Shown: in pieces, positions 1 through 10,261 of the stretch
How positions within the stretch are numbered: position 1 is the stretch's first letter
Layout: every line of letters starts with the position of its first letter
Source: Puccinia triticina
Taxonomy: Eukaryota; Basidiomycota; Pucciniomycetes; Pucciniales; Pucciniaceae
Direction of reading: 5' to 3'
Assembly (NCBI RefSeq): GCF_026914185.1
Contig: NC_070567.1
Coordinates: 3,994,001-4,058,000 of the forward strand
DNA length: 64,000 nucleotides
Translations under genes and position numbers: made by a program
Notes under the pieces: model-generated
What the model was told of the DNA's origin: nothing
Databases searched by the model: none
The model's input: only the letters and a program-made list of their open reading frames with translations

Positions 1-1125
1 AAGGGTTTTCTCACAGCGATTTCAGAGATCTTTGCAAACCCAAACTCTGATGGAAGTATCTTCATCAATCCCAAGAAAGTTAAGTCCCTCTCTCCGCTTT
101 TAGCGATTGAGAAAATCGCTAGCGTTCAAACTCTATCAATAGTTGAGAAGATCACTATTAGATTAGATTCAATTGAAAAGTCGCTTAATTCAGCAAGTCT
201 TGCTGAACCCAAAAAAGCTCCGACTTGGGCTTTGGTTACCAATAAGATCACTCCCCCTATTGCTCGCACGCATATAGCTCGTCCCCCTCCCTCTAATCGA
301 ATTCTTAATGAATTCAAACCAGCTTTTTTTATTATTCGCAAATCAGTTCCTGACTCGTGCCCTTTTTTTCAAATGTCTCCTCCGGAGATTACATTGAAAG
401 TTAATAAAGTCCTTGTAGATATTGAGGCTAATTCACCAGATGGGACCCCTTTTACAGTTAAAGGTGTTTCCCAGTTACCATCAGGTGACTTTAAATTCTT
501 TACTAAAACTCATTTTGCGGCAAATTGGTTGCTCAAACATAAGCATGAGTGGACGCATTTATGTGATTCTACTCTTATCACTCCTCCATCAACTTTCCCG
601 GTCATTCTTCATTCTGTTCCAATTTTGTTTACCCCGGCAAACAAAGCTACACTTGCAGATCTTTGCAAGGAAAACCTTATTCATCCAGACCACATTCATA
701 GTGCTTGATGGCTTGGTAACCCTCAAGCTAGTAAAAAATTGCATGGCTTGATCATTGTCAATTTTTTTGATAAAGATCTTGCGCGCAAAATCGAAAAAGG
801 TAGTTTATTTTTTAATCATTTACCTCTCACCGGTGCCCATTACAAGAAATCCCCAATTCAATGTTTCCAATGTTTAGAAGTCGGTCATACCGCACAACTT
901 TGTAAAAATAATCCGTTATGTAAACATTGTGGCGATTCTCATAATTCAAAAGATTGTCCTTCTGATATTGGTAATGATAAATGTGTGAAGTGTATTCAGT
1001 ACGAAAAAAAGAATAATCCGTCATCTGAGTTCGACAATGATAATGTTTGTTTTTATCATTCTCCCATGAGTCTTAAATGCCCTCTCAAAACCAAGAATTT
1101 TCGTCATAACATCATTAATCAATGA
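1..1125 (+). pseudogene. LINE ORF1, Gag-like nucleic-acid-binding protein, partial at 5' end
   Basis: Frame 1 is open from the first base of the window to the TGA at 1123-1125, apart from one TGA at 706-708. The start therefore lies outside; no ATG in the window needs to be chosen. The C-terminal third contains two zinc knuckles: CFQCLEVGHTAQLC (C-x2-C-x4-H-x4-C) and CKHCGDSHNSKDC (C-x2-C-x3-H-x4-C), followed by further Cys residues. In LINEs such proteins coat the element RNA in a ribonucleoprotein. The internal stop precedes the residues WLGNP, where an Arg codon (CGA) would be expected, so it is probably a single C-to-T change. The stop codon overlaps the ATG of ORF2 (ATGA at 1122-1125), implying termination-reinitiation for ORF2 translation. 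Confidence 0.85.
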
Positions 1126-4100
1126 GTAGGTACACCCATTTATTTCCAAATCCCTGTTCCAATCAAATCAATCAACCCAGTCCTTCCGCCTCCTCTTTCG
1201 ACGCTTCCGAAGAAATGGTATCCGCGACATTCAAAATTTTACAGCTGAATTGCCATAATTCTTTCGAGGTCACTTCAAATGCTTTAAACTCGGATTCTCA
1301 GTTCTCAATCTTGGTTCTTCAAGAGCCATGGATCAATCCTCATACTCTCAAGCTTCCACACTATGAAAATTGGACTGGTCTTCTGGATTCAAATCATTCG
1401 CCTCTGGATTATAACAACAAACATCGAATTTGTTTCCTTTTTAAAAAATCCTTTTCCACTGATAAAATTCATCCGATTCGTGATGGTTCTCGCATTCTTT
1501 CAGCCGTTGATTTAGATATTGAACATGAACAAATCAAAAAATTATGGTTAATCAATCTCTATAATCCTCCAAAATCATTTGAAGGCATTCAGCAAATTTC
1601 CGACTGGCTTGATGCGCACAACAATCGCCAAATCCCAACATTCCTTTTTATGGATTCCAATCTTCATCATTGGTTGTGGAACCCATCGAATTATAAACAT
1701 TCGCATCAACAATCTAAAGATCTAATCAAAACCTGTGGTCGTAATGGGTTCAAGATCGTCTCAGAAAAAGGATCACCTACTTTTATCAATAAAAGGTCAA
1801 GTCCAACGGTTATCGACCTCACTTGGGGAAATTTCCTTGCTCTCAAATTTGTCGATTCGTGTTGTACCTCTTTGTCCAATTTTGGTTCCAACCATCAATC
1901 TATTGTTTTAAAACTAAATTTTAACCCACATGTCATTCCAGTTACTCGTCTTTCTGTTGATTTAAAAAATGTTGATGTCAATAAATTTTGTGTTGATTTG
2001 TCAAAACGGATTGATCAGATTATCAATCTTCCCCTTTCTAATATTGCCGATATTGATAAAGTTACTAAAGAACTAACCACTTCATTTCAAAATTCTATTG
2101 ATTGTCAAAAAAAAACAGTCAACGTTAACAAGGACAAAGTCAAGGCCTGGTGGGACAAGAAAATCCTTTCACCAATCGTCCAAAACAGAAATCGAGCTCG
2201 CAAATGGATGCTGATTGCGCATTCTGTCCAAGCGTGTGATTGTTATCATTACTGGCAAAAAACATTTAAGGATAAAGTATTCGAATTAAAACGAAACCAT
2301 TGGAGAAAATTTTTAGCTGAAAGCAAAGATCATCAAATCTTTAGAGCTTACAAGTTCACTAAACCATGTAGCAACGGCAGTGTAGCACCACTGATTAACA
2401 AGAATGATGAACTCACCTCCAATAAGGAAGAACAAGCTCGACTCTTGTTTAAAGGCACTTCGGAAGTTACTATCGACTGCGACACGAGTGACATTCAACC
2501 CATGTCATTTCCTGATTCATTCACTTTTCTGGATATTTCTCACCTCGAAGTTGATAACATTCTATCTAAATTACCCAAAAAAAAGGCCAAAGGTCATGAT
2601 GATATCGCTAATGAGGTTCTCTTTTGGAGTAAAGATATTATCAACCCCCTACTCACCAAACTCTTTACAGCGTGTCTTTGGCTAGGATATTTTCTGACAT
2701 TCTGGAGACATGCAATCACAGTCATTATTCGCAAAGCGGATAAGGATTCATATGCTCTTCTGGGCTCTTATTGACCTATAGCTCTGCTTTCATGTTTGGG
2801 AAAAGTATTTGAAACTCTTACTTACTGGGCTGAAAATAGTGAAGTTTTAGCTCAGGGCCATTTTGGAGGCCGGGCTAATTTTTGTACTGATGATGCTAAT
2901 ATTTTTTTAACCTCCTGGATTCGCCAGAAATGGCGAGAAAATAAAATTGTTACAGCATTATTCCTTGATGTTAAATCAACCTATCCTTTGGTTATTAAAG
3001 ACCGACTAATCAACTCATTAACTCAACTAAATATCCCTCCTTATTTGTCGGCTATTGTCCACTCGTTGTTGTCAGATCGTTCTACGCCTCTTTGCATGGA
3101 TGATTATCTTTCCCCATCATTCAATTTGAATTGTGGCCTTCCTCAAGGCTCTCCTCTGTCGCCTATTTTATACATAATATACAATTCGGGTCTACTAATA
3201 AATTCTCCTCTTAGTTTGAGTCAAGATAAATTTTCTTTAGGATTTATTGATGATGTTACTCACTTCGTGGCCAACAAAAAACTCAAAAGCGCTTTATCCT
3301 CACTTGAGAGTGAGGGTTGTCAATCACTAATCTGGGGAAAGAAACACAATGCTATTTTTGATAAGAAGAAAGCAAACTTCATGGTGTTTACTCATAAATC
3401 AATTGATGTCCGTCCGCTTCGCCTAGGCAACATCAGCATGAACAAATCTGACTCGGTCAAGTATCTTGGCATCATCCTTGACCCTCGACTTTCCTTTACT
3501 CTTCATCTCCAGAAAGTTAAAAAATGTGGGGTTAACACATCTAATCAACTTATTAGAATCTCTTGTTGTTCGTATGGGCTGGGCTTACAACAATCCAAAA
3601 ATTTAATTATTAGTATTCTCCGTTCAAGAATTCTATACGGCAGTTGTGTGTGGGCTTCGAAAAGAAATGAGTCGGCTGTTAAAAATATTATCAGTAAAAT
3701 TTATAATCAAGCTGTTAGAGTTGTTCTTGGTGTTTTCAAGACTACTCCTTGTAAATTCCTCGAAAGGGACTCGCCACTAATACCTTTTTTTGATGTACTC
3801 AAGAGAAAAAGTCATCTATATATTTGTAAAAAGTTATCAGCCCCCAACAGTCATCCGATCAAACAGCTAATCAGTAACAAGCTCAACAATCACCCATCAA
3901 CTCACCTGTCTTCTATTCACAATATTCTTGATGGTCATTTAATCCCCGATTACGATTTTCAATCTATTGAAACCATTCATCAGCATATTATTCCTCCGTG
4001 GTCTAACTTCAGCTTCAAAATCCAGAATTTTAATATTAAAAAAATATAGCCAAAGATGTCGTAACTAACCAAATTTCTGATAAAAAAGATAAAAATGAAT

Positions 4101-5008
4101 CTCTTCTTTTTACCGATGGTTCTAATATACCAGATAAAGGATCGGCCTCGGCGACCCTTCTCAATAATGCGGCCTCTTTTGCTTGTTGAATCAATGACTC
4201 CAATAAAGCATCAGCTTTCGAAGCTGAAGTTCAAGCTATCAACATTGGTCTTGATATCATCAAGAATGAATTTATAAGAAATAGGTTACCTTTTTCAAAT
4301 CAGATCAACATCTTTTCCGATAATCAAGCAGTTCTTCAAGTCATCGCCAAACCACCTCGTCCCCAATCAAACCAGCATGTTTTCATTCAGATTTTCGAAA
4401 AAATGGAGGCGCTATTGCTTTATGGATTTTTGATTTCGCTCCTATGGTGTCCGGCACACGTCGGTATTCCAGAGAATGAAGCGGTCAATCAACTTGCAAA
4501 GCGAGCGGCGGAAGGAAACCGGACTTTTAATCTCGATCATCAGAAAAGATCATTATCCAGTATTCAACAATCAGTCAGATCTAAATTCACCTTCAAAAAA
4601 AAGAAGAACCCAATAAGTCGGAATCAGATTCTTTTAACCAACACACCTATGAAAATTTTCGACTCGTTAAATCGACTTGAAAGGGGTTTGAGTTTGACAA
4701 TATACCAACTTCGGTCGGGTCATTCTCCCTTGAACGATTTTCTTTTTCATATCGACAAACTCGATTCTCCAAACTGCGACTTTTGTCAGGTACCGGAATT
4801 GGTCAAACACTTCCTTATCGACTGTAGAAAATACGTTGAACAAAGAAAACAATTTAGATCCAATCTAATATCAAATAGAGTTAAAATCAATCCGAACTCG
4901 CTAAAGAACTTACTCAATAATCCGTTGACTTTTGACTCTCTTTCTAAATTCATTATCGACACCAAACGTTTCAAGAATATCAAAATCTATATTGAAGAAA
5001 AAGATTAA
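1122..5008 (+). pseudogene. LINE ORF2: endonuclease, reverse transcriptase, RNase H
   Basis: The N-terminal 250 residues form an exonuclease/endonuclease/phosphatase domain (ILQLNCHN, LQEPWINP, LFMDSNLHHW). Its C-terminal catalytic SDH motif reads SNH, an Asp-to-Asn loss. The reverse transcriptase follows, with fingers around 2580-2790, QGSPLSPILY, and the active site FIDDVTHF. RNase H occupies about 4097-4510 (TDGS, EAEVQAI, SDNQAVLQ, CPAHVGIPENEAVNQL). Its last catalytic Asp is also Asn. A C-terminal Cys/His motif (CDFCQ..HFLIDC) matches the zf-RVT of fungal LINEs. Lesions: TGA at 2772-2774 and 4187-4189 in the expected frame, and a frameshift in the A-run at 4037-4044 between RT and RNase H. 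The protein would nick target DNA and reverse-transcribe the element RNA; this copy cannot. Confidence 0.9.
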
Positions 5009-5056
5009 AAAGTTATCAGTTTCTTTTATGATGTTATCTGTTCCAAAAAAAAAAAG

Positions 5057-6283
5057 AGATGAGATGAGAGAGATTTGCTTACGTTTTATTGTACTGTTTT
5101 CAAATCATGCATGTGGTGGGTAGATCGGGCTGGATCCTAGTGGGGGTCGGGTTCGGTCAACTTCCTGCCCGCTTTCATCATCAGGGTATGTGGCTTGAGC
5201 AACCACATAACACGCTGTCTGGGCCGCAGTTGTGACGGAAGTTGATCGTACTCGGCTTTTGCGAAGATTCAGACTCGATAAAAGAGAAGGATTTTTCTTT
5301 TTATCATTTTCTTTGGGTGCTCTTTTCTTCATTTTCCTTTTTCTTCCTTCAAAAAACCACTTGGATTTAAGTTTACATCACTCAACGTTAAAAATAACTA
5401 GTTTTATTCTACTATGTATTTTATTTTAACATCATTGTATATATTTACATAACCTAGTATTCACCTAGTGCGCAATGTCAAAATCAATAAGCACTAAAAA
5501 AAAAAAAAATGATTCACCGAAATATTTTTAAGTGCTTAAATCCCATTGAGGAAGTTGGTTGCAGCAATCTTTGATGAGACTTGCAAAAAAAAAAGTAAAC
5601 AAGTGCTCCTCAAAACCTTCCTCTAGGCAGATATTAGTGTACATTTTGGCAAGACTGAAAAGCTGCGCTACGCTGCAGAAAGCGGTGATTTTAGCACAGC
5701 ACAGTGGCTGCCGCTAACTCCCCAGCCCAAAAAGCAGGAGCGCAGCGGGACAATAGAAAAGCAGCATGACCAAGTAACAAAAGACAACCATTTGTGGTGA
5801 CAAGCGAAAGTGTGAGGATTCAAGTATTCAAGGGAGTCTGGGAAGAGAGAGTGAGGCAGAAGGAAGATGAAAATCCAACAGCTTGCTTTGCAAGACCGGA
5901 CGCCCGCAGCAGGCTGCAGCAAGGGACTTGGGTTAAGTTTAACGCAAGCCTCTCCTACAGAGAGCGCTGCACGTGGGTCCCCTGGACCTTCCTGAGATCC
6001 ATTGCCAGTGCGGGATTCCTCCGAGCTGATCATAGCCTCTCAGAACTTTGCAATTCCAGCTTTTTAGAGGGAACAGGGGAAGGAATATGTTTGGAGACCC
6101 CAAATCGCAAAGCTGAAGAGCTTTGAGGTGCTGAAGCTGATGAACAAAAGTGCATTCCTGCTCCGAAGGCCTATCCCGCCCGCGCCTAGCAGAAGACCCC
6201 AAATTCACATTGGTCTATGTAGGAAAGCTTCACATTTGTGATACTTGTGCTGCTTACACTAACGTCAAAAATGTTGGCCGATG
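5057..6283. other. No gene seen between LINE and tRNA
   Basis: This stretch has scattered short frames on both strands but none with recognisable domains or gene-like codon use. It includes a run of 13 A near 5496 and a small patch rich in GCTGCGC/AGCGC words around 5660-5740, similar in flavour to other AGCG-rich repeats in the window. The segment 5105-5340 may be LINE 3' UTR. Confidence 0.5.
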
Positions 6284-6288
6284 AAAAA
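6284..6288 (-). terminator. RNA polymerase III terminator of tRNA-Val
   Basis: On the minus strand five T residues begin 7 nt after the tRNA discriminator base, the usual Pol III termination signal. This supports an active gene rather than a tRNA-derived repeat. Confidence 0.75.
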
Positions 6289-6294
6289 GTTGAT

Positions 6295-6382
6295 TGACTC
6301 TGGCCGGGCTCGAACCGACGACAACATGCGGACACATTCATCAGGTGTTAAGCATGTGCTCTACCAACTGAGCTACAGTGCC
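6295..6382 (-). tRNA. tRNA-Val (anticodon AAC) with a 15-nt intron
   Basis: On the minus strand a full cloverleaf can be drawn. The acceptor stem GGCACTG pairs with CAGAGTC (one A:A mismatch, one G:U). The D-arm is GCTC-AGTTGGTA-GAGC, the anticodon stem CATGC/GCATG, the variable loop 5 nt, and the T-arm GTCGG-TTCGAGC-CCGGC with a good B box. The discriminator A is at 6295. The anticodon A-A-C is at 6349-6347 after T33. The loop between the two anticodon-stem strands is 22 nt, so 15 nt after position 37 (6345-6331) must be an intron at the canonical place. The length is 73 plus 15 nt. A T5 terminator follows immediately. The AAC assignment relies on the intron lying at 37/38. Confidence 0.85.
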
Positions 6383-7286
6383 AAATGCCAACTTTTCGAA
6401 ATGCAATCGCCGATTTCATTATATACTGCAATGTACTTACTGGCAGCAGAGTCTCAAAACTATACGCATGCAGACATGGATTCCCATCAACCTTTTCAGC
6501 ATCCTTGTTCAAGATTCACTGTCATGATTGTAAGGGTGCATACATGCAGAGGGTGAAAAACAAGACTCATGTGACGAGCTGGGGTCTACCTATTGTCAAA
6601 TCGGCGTTCTATGACGAACTTCCATCGGAGAAGGCCAACGAGACCCGCGACCACGAGTATCCAGTGTGCCAGAATACAGATCGGATGTTGAGGGCAGTTC
6701 ACACTCAAGTGATCAGGCGCGGCTTCTCCAAAGTACGGAGCAAAAGTGCTGGGCATGGAGCTTTGTTGGCGGCCAGAAAGCATGGATTGGATCGAAGGTG
6801 CCTCTCACTTCAGAGAACCAGCCACCTGCCTCACCTTCACAACCGGCTCTATCCCCCCACCCCCTCCCGCGTGAAACACCCACAGAAAAGAAAGGTGAGA
6901 TGGCCCGCTGAACATCCACATGTCATACCAAGGCCCCCTCTTTGCCAACCAACAGTCTTTAAAAATACTTGAAAATAAAGGCAAAGGAAACGACAGTCCA
7001 TCAGCAAAAGAGAGACTCTCTGGGAAAGGTTCCCGGACGAAAGAAGCTAGAGAAGCGCGGAGGGGCGCGAGAGAGAAAGCCGGATGATTAAGAGAGTATA
7101 TAAATAAATAAGTGTCGGAATGGAGTGAGGAAGGAGGACTGATAAGAGGATAAGAATCGTCACATGTGCTTGATCGAAGCGTTTGAGGTACATAAGGACT
7201 GCCGGACACAAAAAAAGCCCCCGCTCTATCCCGAAGCGAGCGATCGTCGGGGCAGGAAAGGGGGTGAAGCGGAGCGGACGAAGCGG
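6383..7286. other. Intergenic region between tRNA-Val and the heparinase-like gene
   Basis: A 195-codon plus-strand frame (6385-6972) overlaps the tRNA 5' flank but shows no domain, no low-complexity coding bias and no homologous pattern that I can recognise, so I do not call it. The part next to 7286 would be the 3' UTR of the minus-strand gene. Confidence 0.5.
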
Positions 7287-10073
7287 CTAATTATGGGACG
7301 CCAAGCTCCACTGGTCCAGCGCGACCATCTTAGCGCCGACAGCCTTAGCAGCGCCCGAGTTGCCGTTCCATTGGGGACTGAAGAGGACGGCGACGGTCGT
7401 CGAGGCGGTCGATGCGGGCAGGTTGATGGCGAGCACTTTTACGCCCGGGTTGGGCAGGTCGGGCGAGCCTGCAGGCACCGGTGGGGCCCCCTGGACGCGG
7501 ACGGGGTCGAGGGTCTCGAACTTGGCGCCCCCGGGCGAGACGATAGACACCGTCATTTGCTTGCCGTTCAGGTTCATGTCTGCACACGAAGACCATCGTC
7601 AGTTTTTTTTGTTCTGCTGACAAGGGGGGCAGGGGAGGAGGGCTTAACTGGCAGAGGCACCGTCGCCGGCAATCGTGATCGTCGCATTGGTGTGGATGCG
7701 CCATTGGGCCGCAAGAGTAGAGGCCGCGATTTCGTCCTGGAGAAGGACCTGAGAGCGGCCGTTGAGGAAGCGGAGGCCGCGCTTGATGTTGGTTCCGTTA
7801 TAGGCCTCGGAGAGGTCGGCGATCCAGAGGGCCGTAGAGGGCCCGTTGTTGACGTTGAAGTTGATGTTGTTTTGGGTGTCGCCGGTGGACTCGAACTTGG
7901 TGACGGGGCTGACCGAGAGCGGGTTCTGGTTCAGTCCGCCGAGAAGGAGCGTGTTCTGGCCCTCCGTGCGACAGCGGTAGTACAGCCAACGCTGGCTGTT
8001 GATCCCTTCGGAAGAGAAGTAGCCCGCGCCAAGGTAGTCGTTCTGGCACAGCTGGCCCACCCAGCGCTCGCCCATCGCGTCTAATGTCAGGTCACCGGCA
8101 TCCAGGAAGCCATGCGTCTGGTGACCCGTCAAGTTGCCCGCTTTCAGTGACGCAAACATGCCCTCCGTGTTCGTCCATGACGACCGCATCGACACCCAGG
8201 CGTCACTCGGGTCCCCGAAGTTGTGGTCCAGCGGGAGGTCGATAAACCAGCCCCCTGAGGCTTGCGGGTTGTACCAGAACATGCTCAATGGGTCCGCTGC
8301 ATCCGCTCGGTCTCGTTGGTAGAGGATGTATCGCGGAACTGTGGGGTATGTGGTTTCAGCTCCTCAGTCTTACCCCCGGACGAAGGAAACAGCTTACTTT
8401 GGTACTGGTCCCCGTAGTAGAGCATCGGATTGGCAGTGGCCACGTATTTGTTGGGGCCACAGTCACCGTTATTTGCCTTGACTGGGAACCATGTGCATCG
8501 ATGTCAGGATGGCGAGAAAAAAGAGCTGGGTAAAGGAGCACGAGACTTACAGGTGTTGCCGTAGACATACATGTGGTAGAGCCCGGTGAGGTTGAAGGAC
8601 GGGTTGGCGGTCAATAACTGATGGGTGCTTCCAGTTGCAGTCTGTAGAGCAGAGGTCATGTGTGCGTGGCCTTGGGAGCCGAAATACCTGTGAAAAGCGG
8701 AGAAAGGTGTGAGTATTGGTGAGCACAAGAGGAGAGAGAGTAGGGGGGGCGAGGAAGACGGACCAGTAGTCGGAGGTCTCGCTCCAAGTGCCGTCGGGGG
8801 AGACAGCATTGACACAGTTAGTGGCCGCCGACTGGAGCGCCAATGGGAGCAGCTTGGAGGCGGTGCCCGTCGGGTCCTCGTTCATGATCGCCAGCGAGCC
8901 GACCACCATGCCCCCGTTGGTCACACAATTCCAGTTCCCATTGGTGGTCAGGAACCATGCATTGGTCGCGTGGGATTGGATGCCCTTCTGCAGCCCCAGG
9001 TTGATGATCGACCACATGATCGCGTTCCCTGTGTTGTGCACGTTTTTCTTAGTTTCTTTCTTTTTTCTAGCAAAGGACGTGGTCAGTACGCACTTTGCTC
9101 CGGCGTCCATGCCTCGTACATCCAGTCGTACGCAATCGCAAAGCCGATCGTGAATTCAGCGACGTCTAGCCAGTGACTAGAGGCACGGATGAGGGTTAGT
9201 TTTTTTTTTTTTTTGTGTCTCTAAAAGAAAGAGAGAGGTGCCTGACTCGGTGTTCCAATTGTTGCCTGTTCGACCAAAGGGCTGGGTGGTGTTACCGGCG
9301 GCAGTCTGCAGCTCTCTCCAGGACCGGTCGACCCATTTTGTGTCTTTAGTGAGCCGGTAAGCATAGGCCCAATGTTTGAGACGGAGCTGGACCTCTCTAG
9401 CGACATCCAGGACGCCGGAGCCGCTGAATCCGCCGTCGATGGAGTAGTTGGTAGGTTCCATGTTGTAGAACATGGTGGCATTGGCGAAGATGGTATCGTT
9501 CCAGCTCTTGAGGTAGGGGTCGACCTTGATGAGCGCCGGCAGCCGGTCCCACTTGTATGCGGGGGCGAACAGTCGGGGATGGTCCTGGCGGACGGAGGAG
9601 CCTGATTTGTCGGGCGGGTTGGGGTCGGTTCCCCAGGCGAGGTTGGCCGAGGTGGAGAAGGTGGGCGGGGTGTTGAAAAGCTGGCTGGCCGAGGAGGGAT
9701 ATTGGGGGACGCCGTAGGCGTTGTAGCCCGAGAAGAGCACATGGTTGGTGTCCTTTCCGGCGCTGAGACCGGCACCCGCGGAGGCGATGGAGGCGGGCAG
9801 TCCGCCGTCCTTGGAGGAGTGGCGGCTGCCGAGGACGGCGCCGAGGACGACGGCGAGGAGGATGGCGATGAGGAGGGCTGGGAGTCCGAATTTGACCCAT
9901 GGTTTGGTGCGTTGTTTCGAAGGAGGAAGTTTCTCAGCTTGGAACTTGGCGGAGTGCGGGGACTGCTGGTGGAGCTGGTCGTGCTCGTTCAGGATGTCAT
10001 CGTTGGGATTGGAATAGTCAACCTTACTCAGTGGGCGTGCTTGGGAGTCCATGCTGTGCTTGGGGCCGAACAT
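7287..10073 (-). CDS. Heparinase II/III-like (alginate-lyase fold) type II membrane protein
   Basis: Seven exons join in frame: 10073-9247, 9176-9094, 9028-8764, 8687-8551, 8481-8398, 8338-7649 and 7579-7287. Introns are 65-76 bp with GT/AG ends, giving 792 residues. Residues 1-59 form a hydrophilic cytoplasmic tail and about 60-82 a single membrane helix. Then come a helical toroid region (NTDHWLDVAEFTIGFAIAYD) and a beta-rich C-terminal half (HNFGDPSDAW, GHQTHGFLDAGDLTLDAMG, ERWVGQL). That His/Leu-Asp/Gly pattern is characteristic of heparinase II/III-like polysaccharide lyases. Expected role: cleavage of an acidic polysaccharide at the cell surface or in the secretory lumen; the substrate is unknown. 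I start at ATG 10073. The frame is open to about 10223 but has no ATG there, and a second Met lies at 10052. Two transposons abut the promoter side. Confidence 0.75.
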
Positions 10074-10261
10074 CGGGAGTGGTTGCTGGTCGTTGTTGTC
10101 CTCGAGGGAGGCGAAGGAGTGTGGTGGTGGGTGGTGGGCACTACCCCACAGGGGGCGAAACACTGCAACCGAGGGAGCACCCCCCGGGGGAGACAAGGGC
10201 TCAGACTGCGGCACAGCAGCCACTCACACTGCCCCAGACAGAGGACCTCCCCATGAAGAGA

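Larger units (their letters stand above)
1..5056 (+). mobile_element. Non-LTR retrotransposon (LINE), 5' end outside window, degenerate
   Basis: Two consecutive same-strand reading frames encode a zinc-knuckle Gag-like protein and then endonuclease, reverse transcriptase and RNase H, the classic two-ORF LINE layout. No LTRs are present. The second ORF ends at 5008 and is followed by a short 3' UTR with an A-rich stretch near 5046-5056, which is my guess for the 3' end. Similar GC-rich sequence to about 5340 could still belong to the element's 3' UTR. The copy carries three in-frame TGA codons and one homopolymer frameshift, so it is inactive. The 5' end lies left of the window. Confidence 0.85.

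Noticed and set aside
6385..6972. 195-codon plus-strand ORF beside the tRNA gene
   Set aside because: No domain, no plausible splice context, and it overlaps the tRNA 5' flank region; its composition looks like chance.
7164..8084. 306-codon plus-strand ORF
   Set aside because: It is antisense to well-supported, correctly spliced heparinase-like exons and is Gly/Val/Arg-biased as expected of a shadow frame.
10074..10223. Longer N-terminus for the heparinase-like protein
   Set aside because: The frame is open but begins with GTG straight after a stop and has no ATG. A 5' exon cannot be excluded, so I kept ATG 10073.
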